A DNA stretch of 64,000 nt from an uncultured Bacilli bacterium. GTDB taxonomy: Bacteria; Bacillota_I; Bacilli_A; RF39; UBA660. The notes beneath the pieces were generated by a model. It did no database searches and was not told the DNA's origin. It saw only the letters and a list, made by a program, of their open reading frames with translations. Where the stretch lies: NCBI GenBank assembly GCA_934157235.1, contig CAKPHH010000003.1, positions 62,001-126,000 on the forward strand. Direction: 5' to 3'. Position numbers and translations under genes: made by a program. Shown here one piece after another: positions 1-9,374 of the stretch; the stretch's first letter is position 1, and every line of letters starts with the position of its first letter.

Positions 1-789
1 GTTATAACTATGCATAGAGTTTTTAAATAATAGTATAGTATTAAGCATTTCTGATAAATCATTATTAAAATAATCCTTAAACTCTTCATCTGATATTTGA
101 GATATGAATCTAGAATGAAGTTCATCAACTTCATGTTGAACTGTTTTGATTGTTCTTGATCCTTGTTCTTTGTGTTGTCTTGATTTTACTAAGACTTTGT
201 CTAAAATAACAAACTTTTCAGATAAGGCAAAAGCAGCCCAACGATCATAGTCTTGAGTAGCTTTTAGTTCTGGTTTAAAGCCACCATGCTTTTCAAATAG
301 AACTTTTGGGATTAATAAAGCACAACCATTTAGACCAGTTGTAACATTAAAAGTTAAGTATGATAAAGGATATTTTTCAAGTTCTGGCGATAAATGATGT
401 TCTTCCAAGAAATTTAAATCTTGATCAACTAATTCAACATTACAAGCGATGATAGAGTTTTTGTTTTTTTGCTTTTGAAGACAAGCCATTTCATCTTCTA
501 CTTTAGTTGGATAATAAACATCATCATGACTTAGCCATGATACATATTTACCAGCCATTTTCTCAATACCATAGTTTAGGGCAGTGGCAACTCCACCATT
601 TTCTTTTTTAAAATATCTTATTTTATTTCCATAACTTTTACAAATTTTATCAGTATTATCTTGTGAGCCATCATTAACGACTATTATTTCAATATTTTTA
701 TAAGTCTGATTCAAAGCGGAATCTATGGCTTCTTTTATATATTTTTCACCGTTATATACCGGTATTATTATGCTTACCTTATTATTCAC
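1..789 (-). CDS. Family 2 glycosyltransferase, C-terminus cut by window edge
   Basis: Translating from a GTG at 789 gives a typical GT-A glycosyltransferase: an N-terminal SIIIPVYNGEKYI strand, a VNDGSQDNT nucleotide-binding segment, a WLSHDD metal-binding motif near residue 90 and a later QDYDRW segment. It would transfer a sugar from a nucleotide donor to a lipid-linked polysaccharide at the inner membrane face. The start overlaps the upstream gene by 8 nt (GTGAATAA) and follows a GAGG-like site, which supports translational coupling. It is the last visible gene of the polysaccharide operon, and the reading frame is still open at base 1. Donor and acceptor cannot be read from sequence. Family assignment is secure. 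Confidence 0.9.
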   Translation of the reverse strand, partial: MNNKVSIIIPVYNGEKYIKEAIDSALNQTYKNIEIIVVNDGSQDNTDKICKSYGNKIRYFKKENGGVATALNYGIEKMAGKYVSWLSHDDVYYPTKVEDEMACLQKQKNKNSIIACNVELVDQDLNFLEEHHLSPELEKYPLSYLTFNVTTGLNGCALLIPKVLFEKHGGFKPELKATQDYDRWAAFALSEKFVILDKVLVKSRQHKEQGSRTIKTVQHEVDELHSRFISQISDEEFKDYFNNDLSEMLNTILLFKNSMHSYN

Positions 790-3094
790 TTTTACATCTC
801 CTCATAATACGTTTTATCTTTCTTAATATTTCTGTTAAGCGCCAACTTTTTGAGTTTAAAATCTTGTTTTTCTCCTCTACGGCTTCCTCATATTTAGTAT
901 TTAATTCTTTTACTTGTTTTCTTAACATTTTATTTTGAAGAAATAATTCTTCATAGGCAATATCTACTTTTACTTTAGTAGGACCTAAACTATTTTGTAA
1001 AAAGGCAAACGAACTTTCTTTTAGTTTTTCGATATTTGCATCTATTTCTTCATAGTTAATAGCTACTTCGGTACTTTTTACACTATTTAGACTACTGAAA
1101 TTAATAGACTCTAGGTTTCCTTTTAAGTTGTTGAAAAGAGTTTTAAATCTACTTAGAGCTTTACTCTTTTTACCAATGCAAATTATTTTTTTATGAAATA
1201 TTGTTCCAAATATTACACCATGGTAGGAATCTGTTACTAGATATTCACATTTTCTGATTCCATCTAACCATTTAGAAATACTATTATATTTAAAGATAGT
1301 TGTTGTTCCTAGGGTTTCAGTGTTTCCTTTAATATTTACTATTTTTTTCTTAGGGAATAGTCTATTAAAGTTTTTATCATTTAAGATTGTATTTTCATGG
1401 TCCATAACAAAATAAACGGCAACATCTATTTTTTCATCATAAGTTTCAGTTATTAACTTTTCATATTCTTCTTTCTTTAATAATAATGTTGGATCAAGAA
1501 CAACAGTTGACTCTTGATTAAATCTATTAGAAAGGATTTTTTGCCCTTCCTCTTCTCTTACAGAAATATTATAGAAGGTTTTAAGTAGTCCTTTGCAATC
1601 TTCTGTTTCTTCTTCGTTTCCTTCAAAATCATTGGTACCAAAACTAGCGGCATAGGATATTTTATTTTTACCTTTAGCAAAATCTAGAAAGTAAGTTTCC
1701 ATGTTAGCTCCAGTAATTTGTTTACGCCATACTTGATCACTACCAGTAATATACATATCTAGATAATCAGTTAAAATATTTAATTCATCTTTATTTTTGA
1801 ATCTTGGTGTCATATTTAAATATTTTTTACGGAAGTTTAAAAACTCTATAGTACGATATCTTTCTAAAGGATTAAATTCTTTAAAAGGATCAAAATCTAT
1901 TATATAAGGGTTATAACCTACTTTTTTAACAGCTTCACTTAAAGAATAAGCAACTAAATTAGCTCCATAGTTGTAGTTTTCATAATGAAAGTTAATTATT
2001 CCTACTCCATCTTTATCCTTTTTTAAACCTTTTTTCTCTTGTTGCCAATAACTTAATTGGTTGTTTATATTAGTACTCAATTTTTCTATTTTATTTCGAT
2101 TATAATGATTATAAGTTGGATAAAGAATTGGATAATTTGATGTTAATAGTTTTTCAATATCGAAATCATCAAACTCGATTAGCTTATTTTTTATCTTATT
2201 GTAGATAGCTTTGCCAGTTGAAGTATTTAGCATTACTACAGAATTTTTGTGTTTGTATTTAGAATTTTCATAGCCCCAGGCATCACATAGCGTTATATCA
2301 CTATAATTTTTAAAAGCTTTAAATTGACAATTACCACAACTTGGATAATCTATAAGTCCAGTGAAGAAGGCTTTTCCATATGTGGTATTATATAAGACGT
2401 CATTGTATTTTTTACCATTTTTAAATTCCACAAGAAAGATTTTTGCTGGTTCTTTTTCATTAAGATATCTAAAATCGACAGATTTGGCTTTGGATTGAAA
2501 TTTTATTTCTAGAGATGTTAAATACTTAGACCAAATTTTTTCAGAAGGAGTTCCATGACAAATAATATCAACAGTTATTAGATTTGAATATTCTTTTTTT
2601 AGAAAACATTTTAAGCCAGCAATTTGACATGGAGTACCAGAAAATAATACTGTTTTTCCCTTCTTTAGATCTTTTTCTGCTAATAAAAAGTTATTGCTCA
2701 TGTTACTACGAACATACTTACTTTTTAAAATCTTATTTAAATCATTAATATTAGTACATCTTAGATGTTTTACACTATGAAAGTTATCAGAGAATGCAGC
2801 ACCATACACAATACCAGAATGTTTTAGAACATATCTTGCTATTTCACCGAATAAGCCACCTGAGGAGCTTTTATTTATATTAGTGGTACTTTTTACTCTA
2901 GCCACTTTAAATACAGGATTGTTTTTCTCTTTTGTTTTATTTCCAGGACAATTATTTTTACAAATGTTACAGTCTACACATTTATTATTTACTTTTATTT
3001 CATTGTATACTTTTTTACTAATGCTTATAGCACTTTTTGGACATTTAGAAACACAAGCTGTACATACACTACAATTTTCAGTTATTTTTTTCAT
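782..3094 (-). CDS. Ferredoxin/FrhB-like protein fused to polysaccharide pyruvyl transferase
   Basis: Three parts are visible. Residues 1-55 carry two 4Fe-4S motifs (C8, C11, C14, C18 and C39, C42, C45, C49). Residues about 60-350 resemble the coenzyme F420 hydrogenase/dehydrogenase beta subunit family. Residues about 368-690 are a polysaccharide pyruvyl transferase domain (GVGIINFHYENYNYG start, late TDSYHGVIFG motif). The tail is a coiled coil ending in the NSKSWRLTEILR motif that is common on surface-glycan transferases. The pyruvyl transferase half probably adds ketal pyruvate to a glycan. The redox half is found in many exopolysaccharide loci, but its reaction is not established here. 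The gene sits between a GT4 and a GT2 gene, with an 8-nt overlap with the latter. Confidence 0.85.
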   Translation of the reverse strand: MKKITENCSVCTACVSKCPKSAISISKKVYNEIKVNNKCVDCNICKNNCPGNKTKEKNNPVFKVARVKSTTNINKSSSGGLFGEIARYVLKHSGIVYGAAFSDNFHSVKHLRCTNINDLNKILKSKYVRSNMSNNFLLAEKDLKKGKTVLFSGTPCQIAGLKCFLKKEYSNLITVDIICHGTPSEKIWSKYLTSLEIKFQSKAKSVDFRYLNEKEPAKIFLVEFKNGKKYNDVLYNTTYGKAFFTGLIDYPSCGNCQFKAFKNYSDITLCDAWGYENSKYKHKNSVVMLNTSTGKAIYNKIKNKLIEFDDFDIEKLLTSNYPILYPTYNHYNRNKIEKLSTNINNQLSYWQQEKKGLKKDKDGVGIINFHYENYNYGANLVAYSLSEAVKKVGYNPYIIDFDPFKEFNPLERYRTIEFLNFRKKYLNMTPRFKNKDELNILTDYLDMYITGSDQVWRKQITGANMETYFLDFAKGKNKISYAASFGTNDFEGNEEETEDCKGLLKTFYNISVREEEGQKILSNRFNQESTVVLDPTLLLKKEEYEKLITETYDEKIDVAVYFVMDHENTILNDKNFNRLFPKKKIVNIKGNTETLGTTTIFKYNSISKWLDGIRKCEYLVTDSYHGVIFGTIFHKKIICIGKKSKALSRFKTLFNNLKGNLESINFSSLNSVKSTEVAINYEEIDANIEKLKESSFAFLQNSLGPTKVKVDIAYEELFLQNKMLRKQVKELNTKYEEAVEEKNKILNSKSWRLTEILRKIKRIMRRCKSE

Positions 3095-3102
3095 ATTATA
3101 CC

Positions 3103-4677
3103 TTACCCTCTAAAAATTTTTTTATAAATAATTTTTATTAATTTCTTTGGATTGTTTTTAAGCAAGTATAACCCTTTTTTAAACTTTGAATTTGTATTTA
3201 TTTGATTGTTTTTCAACAACTCATATACTTTTGTGTTATAGTCTTCTATTAAAGTTTCAGCTTCAATATTATCAAAAGCTACTGTTTCATTTAAAACATC
3301 ATATTTTTCAGCAACTTTATATAGTAATTTTTTCTCTAAGGCTTTATTACCATAGAATGTTTTTTCAGTTACATAGTTCAGTATACATTTTATTTTATCT
3401 ATATTTTGGGTATCTTGGTTACTAGCCTTTTCTTTTATATTTATGTCTATTTTTGTAGCTTTGTTGACTGTTTTATATAGAGTACTTAATTTTTTATTAT
3501 AAGTATTTAAGTCGTATTCTTTTTTTACTATTTCTAAACCTAATTTACCTCTTCTAGTTCTTTCTTCTTCATGCTCTACTAAGTATTTTATAGCTTTTTC
3601 TAAATCCTTAGAGTCTTTGTTTTTTACAAGATAGCCACATTCAGGAGCATGGGTTACGGAAGGAAGTGCACTATTATTAAAAACTATTACTGGTTTTTGA
3701 CAGGACATAGCTTCAATTGCCATCATACCAAAACTCTCTCCGATTGAAGGCATTAAGAATATATCACAGGCATTCATGGCCATAATCATTTCATCATCTT
3801 TTATTTCACCTAAATCAATGACTTTATATTTATCTTTTACTTCATCTAATTTTCCCTTACTAGAACAGGTTAATACTACTATATTCTTCTTCGTATTTAA
3901 ATTTTTTAAAGCTTCTAGTACATAGTTTGTACCTTTAAACTCATCTTGGGCTCTTAGAAATAAGACAACATCATCTTTATTAAAGTTATAATGAGCACGA
4001 GCCTCTTTTCTAGTTACACTACTGAATTTTTTCCAATCAATTCCAAATGGTATTAAACTGACATTCTTTTGATTTTTAGTTATAGGACTTTCCTCTACTA
4101 AATTTTTCATCCATGGAGTTGAAATTATTATATTTATGTTGCTGTTTTCAAAAACATATTTTTTTAAATTCCATAAGGCATTACAGTTGTCTTTTTTTAA
4201 GGGGAATAATGTAGTTAGATTTTGACAATTCTTACAGCCTTTTTTCCATAAATTACATTCATAAAAATGAACACATCGACCGGTAAAAAGCCAAGGATCA
4301 TGTAAGGATAAAACGACCCTTTTTTCCTTGGCTATCTTCTTTAAATCATATAATGATAATTTTGTATTATGAAACATATGAAGATGCACAATATCGGCTT
4401 CTTTATATTCTTTCATATCATATAAGGCTGGTGCCGTAATGGAAAAGATATTATGAATTGACAATGCTTCCTCTATTTCAAAAAGATGATAATACTGACT
4501 TAGTAATTGGTCACTATTTAATATTTTGACAACATTATCATTTTCTGATTGTTTAATTATAACAGCCTGTTTAATATCAAAATCTTTATTTGATAGTTCT
4601 TCAAGCATATTATAGCCATTGAACCTTCTACCTGGTAAATCTATATTATTTACTTCTAAAATCTTTATCCTATTCAT
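3103..4677 (-). CDS. Family 4 glycosyltransferase
   Basis: This is a 524-residue GT-B fold protein. The C-terminal half has the GT4 pattern PSIGESFGMMAIEAMSC near residue 310, with the second Glu of the EX7E motif and a following PVIVFNN loop. The N-terminal half has a cysteine-rich insertion near residue 135-155 (CVHFYECNLWKKGCKNC), also seen in GT4 enzymes of this type, and an SLHDPWLFTGR segment. The C-terminal 100 residues are Lys-rich and probably membrane-associating. It likely adds one sugar of the repeat unit from a nucleotide donor in the cytoplasm. It lies 8 nt upstream of the pyruvyl transferase fusion and 31 nt downstream of the 2-epimerase gene. Sugar specificity is unknown. Confidence 0.85.
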   Translation of the reverse strand: MNRIKILEVNNIDLPGRRFNGYNMLEELSNKDFDIKQAVIIKQSENDNVVKILNSDQLLSQYYHLFEIEEALSIHNIFSITAPALYDMKEYKEADIVHLHMFHNTKLSLYDLKKIAKEKRVVLSLHDPWLFTGRCVHFYECNLWKKGCKNCQNLTTLFPLKKDNCNALWNLKKYVFENSNINIIISTPWMKNLVEESPITKNQKNVSLIPFGIDWKKFSSVTRKEARAHYNFNKDDVVLFLRAQDEFKGTNYVLEALKNLNTKKNIVVLTCSSKGKLDEVKDKYKVIDLGEIKDDEMIMAMNACDIFLMPSIGESFGMMAIEAMSCQKPVIVFNNSALPSVTHAPECGYLVKNKDSKDLEKAIKYLVEHEEERTRRGKLGLEIVKKEYDLNTYNKKLSTLYKTVNKATKIDINIKEKASNQDTQNIDKIKCILNYVTEKTFYGNKALEKKLLYKVAEKYDVLNETVAFDNIEAETLIEDYNTKVYELLKNNQINTNSKFKKGLYLLKNNPKKLIKIIYKKIFRG

Positions 4678-4708
4678 ACTAACACCGCCCTATAGTTTAT
4701 TAATTTAT

Positions 4709-5818
4709 TTAATATCTTTTCCAAACAGTTCTGTTAATATAATCTGTATAGCTTAGAATAATTCTCACAACTTTACTAGCTAAGTGTGGAACTTGATAGT
4801 CAGCTACTGGATTCATCTTAACATTTTGTGCTGTAACGACTTTGATAGCATCTAAAATACCTTGTTCTTCAACACCAGACATTATTAGAGTTCCTTCATC
4901 CATTCCTTCAGGACGTTCATGAGCTTGGCGTATTGTGATAGCTGGGAAGCCTAGTAGTGAAGATTCTTCAGTTATAGTTCCACTATCAGAAATTACACAG
5001 AATGCATTTTGTTGTAGCTTATTGTAATCATTAAATCCTAAAGGTTTCATGTATTTAACTAAATCGTTAAATTTAAAGCCCATAGCTTCGATCTTTTTTC
5101 TTGTTCTAGGATGTGCACTGAAGACAATTGGCATTTTGTATACTTCAGCAACTTTATTTATAGAGTTTAATAAGTTAATAAAGTTCTTTTCACTATCAAC
5201 ATTTTCTTCTCTGTGAGCACTTAGAACAAAGTATTCTTTTTCTTTTAGTCCTAGTCTTTCTAAAACGTTACTTTGAGCAATTTTGTCTTTATTCATAGCA
5301 AATACTTCTTGCATACTTGAACCTGTTTTTATAATAGTTTCTGGTCTAATACCTTCAGCAATTAAGTATCTTCTGGCATGTTCTGTTAAAGTCATATTTA
5401 TATCACTTAAATGATCTAGTACTTTTCTATTTAGTTCTTCTGGTACTCTTTCATCAAAGCATCTATTTCCAGCTTCCATATGGAATACAGGAATTTTATT
5501 TCTCTTAGCAGAAATTACTGATAGACATGAATTTGTATCTCCATATAGTAATACTGCATCTGGTTTATACTCTTTAAATAACTTATCAGACTTTTCAATT
5601 ACATTGGCGATTGTTTCAGCAGCGTTTTCTCCAGCTGCATTCATATAAACATCAGGAGCTCTTAAATCTAAGTCTTCAAAGAAAACTTGGTTTAATTCGT
5701 AATCGTAATTTTGTCCAGTATGTACAAGAATGTGATCTGTGTATTTATCTAATTCCTTGATAACACAGGCTAATTTAATTATTTCTGGTCTTGTACCAAC
5801 TATTGTCATTACTCTCAT
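4709..5818 (-). CDS. UDP-HexNAc 2-epimerase (WecB/FnlC-like)
   Basis: This is a 369-residue non-hydrolysing UDP-GlcNAc 2-epimerase family protein: GTRPEIIKLA at the N-terminus, HTGQNYD near residue 35, HMEAGNRCFDERVPEE near residue 115, SAHREENVD near residue 205 and ISDSGTITEESS near residue 285. Standing alone it could make UDP-ManNAc. Directly after a 4,6-dehydratase and a 4-reductase, it is better read as the final C2 epimerase of a UDP-2-acetamido-2,6-dideoxy-L-hexose pathway (FnlC, CapG or WbvD role). The start codon abuts the stop of the reductase gene. Substrate stereochemistry is inferred from context. Confidence 0.88.
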   Translation of the reverse strand: MRVMTIVGTRPEIIKLACVIKELDKYTDHILVHTGQNYDYELNQVFFEDLDLRAPDVYMNAAGENAAETIANVIEKSDKLFKEYKPDAVLLYGDTNSCLSVISAKRNKIPVFHMEAGNRCFDERVPEELNRKVLDHLSDINMTLTEHARRYLIAEGIRPETIIKTGSSMQEVFAMNKDKIAQSNVLERLGLKEKEYFVLSAHREENVDSEKNFINLLNSINKVAEVYKMPIVFSAHPRTRKKIEAMGFKFNDLVKYMKPLGFNDYNKLQQNAFCVISDSGTITEESSLLGFPAITIRQAHERPEGMDEGTLIMSGVEEQGILDAIKVVTAQNVKMNPVADYQVPHLASKVVRIILSYTDYINRTVWKRY

Positions 5819-6664
5819 TTAAAATCCTCCATATATATCTTTGTTTTTTTCTATCCATTCTTTCATTTCGACAATCATTTGATGATAACTTGGTATATTA
5901 AACTTATAGTCTTCTCTTGTTATGACAAGACTTTTATCACAAGCGTAATTATCATCTGGAATTATTTTAATATCTTTATTAAAAACATCTTTTATGATTG
6001 TTAATAGGTCATATTTATTTATTTTTTGACCATTTGTAATATGATATAAACCAGTCAAATTAGAATTCATAGCTATCTCTATTTGCTTTGCTAGTTCGAT
6101 AGTCGTTACTCCTGACCAAACGGCTTTTCTAAAACCATGAACTTCATCTTTTTGTTTCATGAACCATTGGAATAGACCTATTCCATTAGGGTTAGTATCA
6201 GGTCCAATAATTGAGGTTCTTAAGGTTAGGGAACGATTGTTATTTATTTCACCTAAAGCTTTACTAGTACCATATACAGTAGTTGCTGTTTTAGGACTAT
6301 CTTCTTTGTAACTTCCCCCATCATGACCAGAAAAGACACAATCTGTACTTATATGAATAAGTTTATAATTATACTTTTCAGACATTTCATCTAAGTAATG
6401 TGGAAAATAACTGTTTACTAAAATAGCTTGGCTTGGACAATCCTCGGCCTTTTTATTTAAAATGCCAATACAATTTACAATAAAATCTGGTTTGATACTA
6501 GCAATGATTTCTTCTATTTTTTTAACATCTTCTAGAGCATCAAAATAGTACTTATTATCTTTATGTCTGGTTGTTTCATAGACATCGTATTCTTTATCAA
6601 TTAAATATTTTTTTACAACATGTCCTAACATGCCAGTAGAACCTATTACTAATACTTTCTTCAT
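5819..6664 (-). CDS. RmlD-like NAD(P)-dependent sugar 4-reductase
   Basis: This is a 281-residue SDR-family reductase. It has the Rossmann motif GSTGMLGHVV at residues 8-17, a conserved STDCVFSG strand and the catalytic YGTSK (Tyr-x3-Lys). It resembles RmlD (dTDP-4-dehydrorhamnose reductase). It lacks the C-terminal cupin domain that brings the FucNAc enzymes FnlB/CapF/WbjC to about 370 residues, so it looks more like WbvR. It probably reduces the C4 keto group of the dehydratase product. It lies between the dehydratase and the 2-epimerase with 0-1 nt spacing, so the three are one translational unit. Confidence 0.85.
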   Translation of the reverse strand: MKKVLVIGSTGMLGHVVKKYLIDKEYDVYETTRHKDNKYYFDALEDVKKIEEIIASIKPDFIVNCIGILNKKAEDCPSQAILVNSYFPHYLDEMSEKYNYKLIHISTDCVFSGHDGGSYKEDSPKTATTVYGTSKALGEINNNRSLTLRTSIIGPDTNPNGIGLFQWFMKQKDEVHGFRKAVWSGVTTIELAKQIEIAMNSNLTGLYHITNGQKINKYDLLTIIKDVFNKDIKIIPDDNYACDKSLVITREDYKFNIPSYHQMIVEMKEWIEKNKDIYGGF

Positions 6665-6665
6665 T

Positions 6666-7676
6666 TTATTTATCCTCTTTAAATAAGTCTAATTTTAATA
6701 GTAATTCTTTCATTCCTTCAACATCAAGTCTTTTAGTATTATGGGAATTATATTCTTCAATAGTTTCTAAATCTTTATTGCCAACATTTTCATATTTTTG
6801 ATAATTTAAATTTCTTTTATCAGCTGGTATTCTATAGTAATCGCCTAAATCTTCGGCACTTACCATTTCTTCTTTTGTTACTAGTACTTCATATAGTTTT
6901 TCACCATGTCTTGTACCAATTATATTGGTTTTGGCATTACTATGTTTTAATTCTTTAATAGCAGTCGCTAAAGTTTCAAGAGTTGCGGCTGGAGCTTTTT
7001 GTACAAATAAGTCACCTTGTTCACCATGTTCAAAAGCATAAATTACTAAGTCAACAGCATCCTCTAAAGTCATCATGAATCTTGTCATTTCAGGATTTGT
7101 TACAGTTATTGGTTTTCCTTCAGCAATTTGTTGACAGAATAATGGAATAACGCTTCCTCTACTAGCCATAACATTTCCATATCTAGTACGGCAAATTACG
7201 GTTCTACCTTTTTCTAGGTTTCTTCCTTTAGCGATAGCTACTTTTTCCATTAAGGCTTTACTCATTCCCATTGCATTAATTGGATAAGCAGCTTTATCAG
7301 TACTTAGGACGATTACTTTTTTTACCTTATGGTTGATAGCCGCTTCTATAACATTATTAGCTCCTAAAATGTTTGTTTCTACAGCTTCGATTGGGAAGAA
7401 TTCGCATGATGGAACTTGTTTTAAAGCAGCAGCATGGAAAACATAATCAACACCATCCATAGCATCTTCAACACTTCTATAATCTCTAACATTACCTATA
7501 TAGAATTTTATTTTGTCATTCTTGTAGGCAATACGCATATCCTCTTGTTTTTTCTCATCTCTAGAAAAAATTCTTATTTCCTTAATATCTGTATCAATAA
7601 ATCTTTTTAAAACTGCATTTCCAAATGATCCAGTTCCACCAGTAATTAATAATACCTTATCTTTAAATATACTCAT
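6666..7676 (-). CDS. UDP-GlcNAc 4,6-dehydratase/5-epimerase (FnlA/CapE/WbvB-like)
   Basis: This is a 336-residue extended SDR of the CapE/FlaA1 group. It has the Rossmann motif LITGGTGSFGNAV, LSTDKAAYPINAMGMSK (the Met-x3-Lys active site that replaces the usual Tyr-x3-Lys in this family), a CRTRYGNVMASRGSVIPLF substrate segment and a late TRHGEKLYE. It removes water from UDP-GlcNAc to give a 4-keto-6-deoxy sugar, with inversion at C5 in the L-sugar branch. It is the first enzyme of the three-gene nucleotide-sugar cassette, downstream of the ABC exporter. The family call is strong. Which epimer results depends on the next two enzymes. Confidence 0.9.
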   Translation of the reverse strand: MSIFKDKVLLITGGTGSFGNAVLKRFIDTDIKEIRIFSRDEKKQEDMRIAYKNDKIKFYIGNVRDYRSVEDAMDGVDYVFHAAALKQVPSCEFFPIEAVETNILGANNVIEAAINHKVKKVIVLSTDKAAYPINAMGMSKALMEKVAIAKGRNLEKGRTVICRTRYGNVMASRGSVIPLFCQQIAEGKPITVTNPEMTRFMMTLEDAVDLVIYAFEHGEQGDLFVQKAPAATLETLATAIKELKHSNAKTNIIGTRHGEKLYEVLVTKEEMVSAEDLGDYYRIPADKRNLNYQKYENVGNKDLETIEEYNSHNTKRLDVEGMKELLLKLDLFKEDK

Positions 7677-7690
7677 ACTTCTTATCTCCT

Positions 7691-8428
7691 TTATTTACCC
7701 ATTTGTTTTTTATAGTATTCATCACATATTTCTTTAGCATTACCCATTTTTATTAATTTTCCATGTTCAATCCAGATAACTTTATCACATAAATCTTTTA
7801 TCGATTCTAGAGAATGTGATACATATAGTACAGTAGTTCCACCTTTTATCATTTCTAACATTTTACCTTTACTTTTTTCTTGAAACTTAATGTCTCCTAC
7901 TGATAGGATTTCATCAACTATTAGAATTTCAGGATTTACTACTGTAGCAATTGAAAATGCCAGTTTAGCTGTCATTCCTGAAGAAAAGTTTTTTACTGGA
8001 ACATCTAGGAATTCTTCTAGTTCGGAGAACTTTACGATATCATCAAATTTTTCTTCTAGAAATTCTTTTGAATATCCTAAAATAGCACCATTTAAATATA
8101 TATTTTCTCTTGCGGTTAACTCAAGATCGAAACCAGCTCCTAATTCAATCATTGGTGAAATTATTCCTCTTACTTCTACTTTTCCTTTGGTTGGTTTCAT
8201 TACTCCGGATACAACTTTTAACAAAGTTGATTTACCAGCACCATTACTACCAATCAGGCCTACAACCTCACCTTTTTTCACATTAAATGTTAAATCATCT
8301 AAAGCCCAAAATTCCGTTGGCTTTTGTCTCCTTTTTTTATCAAACATAGCAATAAAAGCTTCTTTCATTGAATAATTCTTTTCAATGCCAAGGTTAAACT
8401 TCATGGATACATGTTCTACTCTTATCAT
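7691..8428 (-). CDS. Polysaccharide/teichoic acid exporter ATPase (Wzt/TagH type)
   Basis: This 245-residue ABC ATPase has Walker A GSNGAGKST near residue 62, signature NFSSGMTAKLAFS and Walker B ILIVDEILSVGD, then SHSLESIKDLCDK. The long N-terminal strand before Walker A (VSMKFNLGIEKNYSMKEAF) is typical of the ABC-A subgroup that exports O-antigen and teichoic acid. There is no C-terminal carbohydrate-binding domain, so glycan recognition must lie elsewhere. It follows its permease gene by 18 nt and pairs with it to move a finished lipid-linked glycan across the membrane. Confidence 0.9.
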   Translation of the reverse strand: MIRVEHVSMKFNLGIEKNYSMKEAFIAMFDKKRRQKPTEFWALDDLTFNVKKGEVVGLIGSNGAGKSTLLKVVSGVMKPTKGKVEVRGIISPMIELGAGFDLELTARENIYLNGAILGYSKEFLEEKFDDIVKFSELEEFLDVPVKNFSSGMTAKLAFSIATVVNPEILIVDEILSVGDIKFQEKSKGKMLEMIKGGTTVLYVSHSLESIKDLCDKVIWIEHGKLIKMGNAKEICDEYYKKQMGK

Positions 8429-8446
8429 TATCTATCCCACCTTTAA

Positions 8447-9259
8447 TTAAATATAATATATAAATTTGTCCTGATTCTTTTTAAAGACAATACTACCAAA
8501 TACTAGAGTGCCTACGCCAATTAAGCCAATTATTATTAAGGTTACAAGACTTGGACAGCGACCATATAAAACTATTTCTCTGGCACTATTTATAAATTGA
8601 TATAATGGATTAAATTTAAATATTGTTTGTAAGTATGCTGGTAAGATTTCAATACTATAGAATACAGGAGTAAAATAATTCCAAATTGTTATGATTATTC
8701 CATAAATGTAGATTATATCTCTTAAGAATACTGAGATACATGATAGTAATAAGCCAATTCCAGCTGAGAATAAAAATAGACAAGCAAAAATATATGGTAA
8801 TAAGATGTAGTACCAATTTATACTTGCGGGATATTGTCCTAAACCAAATTGTGTAATTATTATTAATAAAAATAAAGGTATTAATGTTAAAACAAAGTTA
8901 ATTCCTACGAAGATGCATTTTGAAATTGGAAAGATATATTTAGGTATATAGACTTTGTTTATTAATGAGAAGTTAGATACTACGGAAGTCATAGCCGTAT
9001 TGGTTGCTTCACTAAAATAGTTAAACATAACGATACCAGTCATTAAGTATACTAAATAATTTATACCATCTACTTTAAATTTAAACATTTGTGAGAATAC
9101 TAAGGCCATTACAGTCATCATTAGTATTGGATATAATAAACTCCAAACTATTCCTAATACAGAACGTTTATATTTTACTTTAAAATCTCTTGAAATAAGT
9201 TGGCTCATTAGAAATTGATATTTTCTAAAATTAACCCATATATTTTTTAATGTATTCAT
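8447..9259 (-). CDS. Polysaccharide/teichoic acid exporter permease (Wzm/TagG type)
   Basis: This 270-residue ABC-2 permease has six predicted membrane spans. It has the family N-terminus (SRDFKVKYKRSVLGIVWSLLYPI) just before the first span and the conserved NPLYQFINSAREIVLYG near the C-terminus. With the adjacent ATPase it forms a half-size glycan exporter. The 115-nt gap to the next gene and the GGAGTC-like site upstream suggest its own ribosome entry. A GtrA gene with its own terminator lies upstream, so the exporter and downstream sugar genes may have a separate promoter in 9260-9370. Confidence 0.9.
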   Translation of the reverse strand: MNTLKNIWVNFRKYQFLMSQLISRDFKVKYKRSVLGIVWSLLYPILMMTVMALVFSQMFKFKVDGINYLVYLMTGIVMFNYFSEATNTAMTSVVSNFSLINKVYIPKYIFPISKCIFVGINFVLTLIPLFLLIIITQFGLGQYPASINWYYILLPYIFACLFLFSAGIGLLLSCISVFLRDIIYIYGIIITIWNYFTPVFYSIEILPAYLQTIFKFNPLYQFINSAREIVLYGRCPSLVTLIIIGLIGVGTLVFGSIVFKKNQDKFIYYI

Positions 9260-9374
9260 TTCTAGACTCCTTTTCTAGTAAAGATCTTTTCATATTACTA
9301 GTTACTTTTTAATTATAGCATAAGAAAAAGATAATAGTCAAACAAGCACACGGTATTTTACTAATATTAAAAGA

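Noticed and set aside
7890..8375. 161-codon plus-strand frame opposite the exporter ATPase
   Set aside because: It is the antisense of a strongly conserved ABC ATPase, with Ser/Pro-rich translation and no ribosome site of its own.
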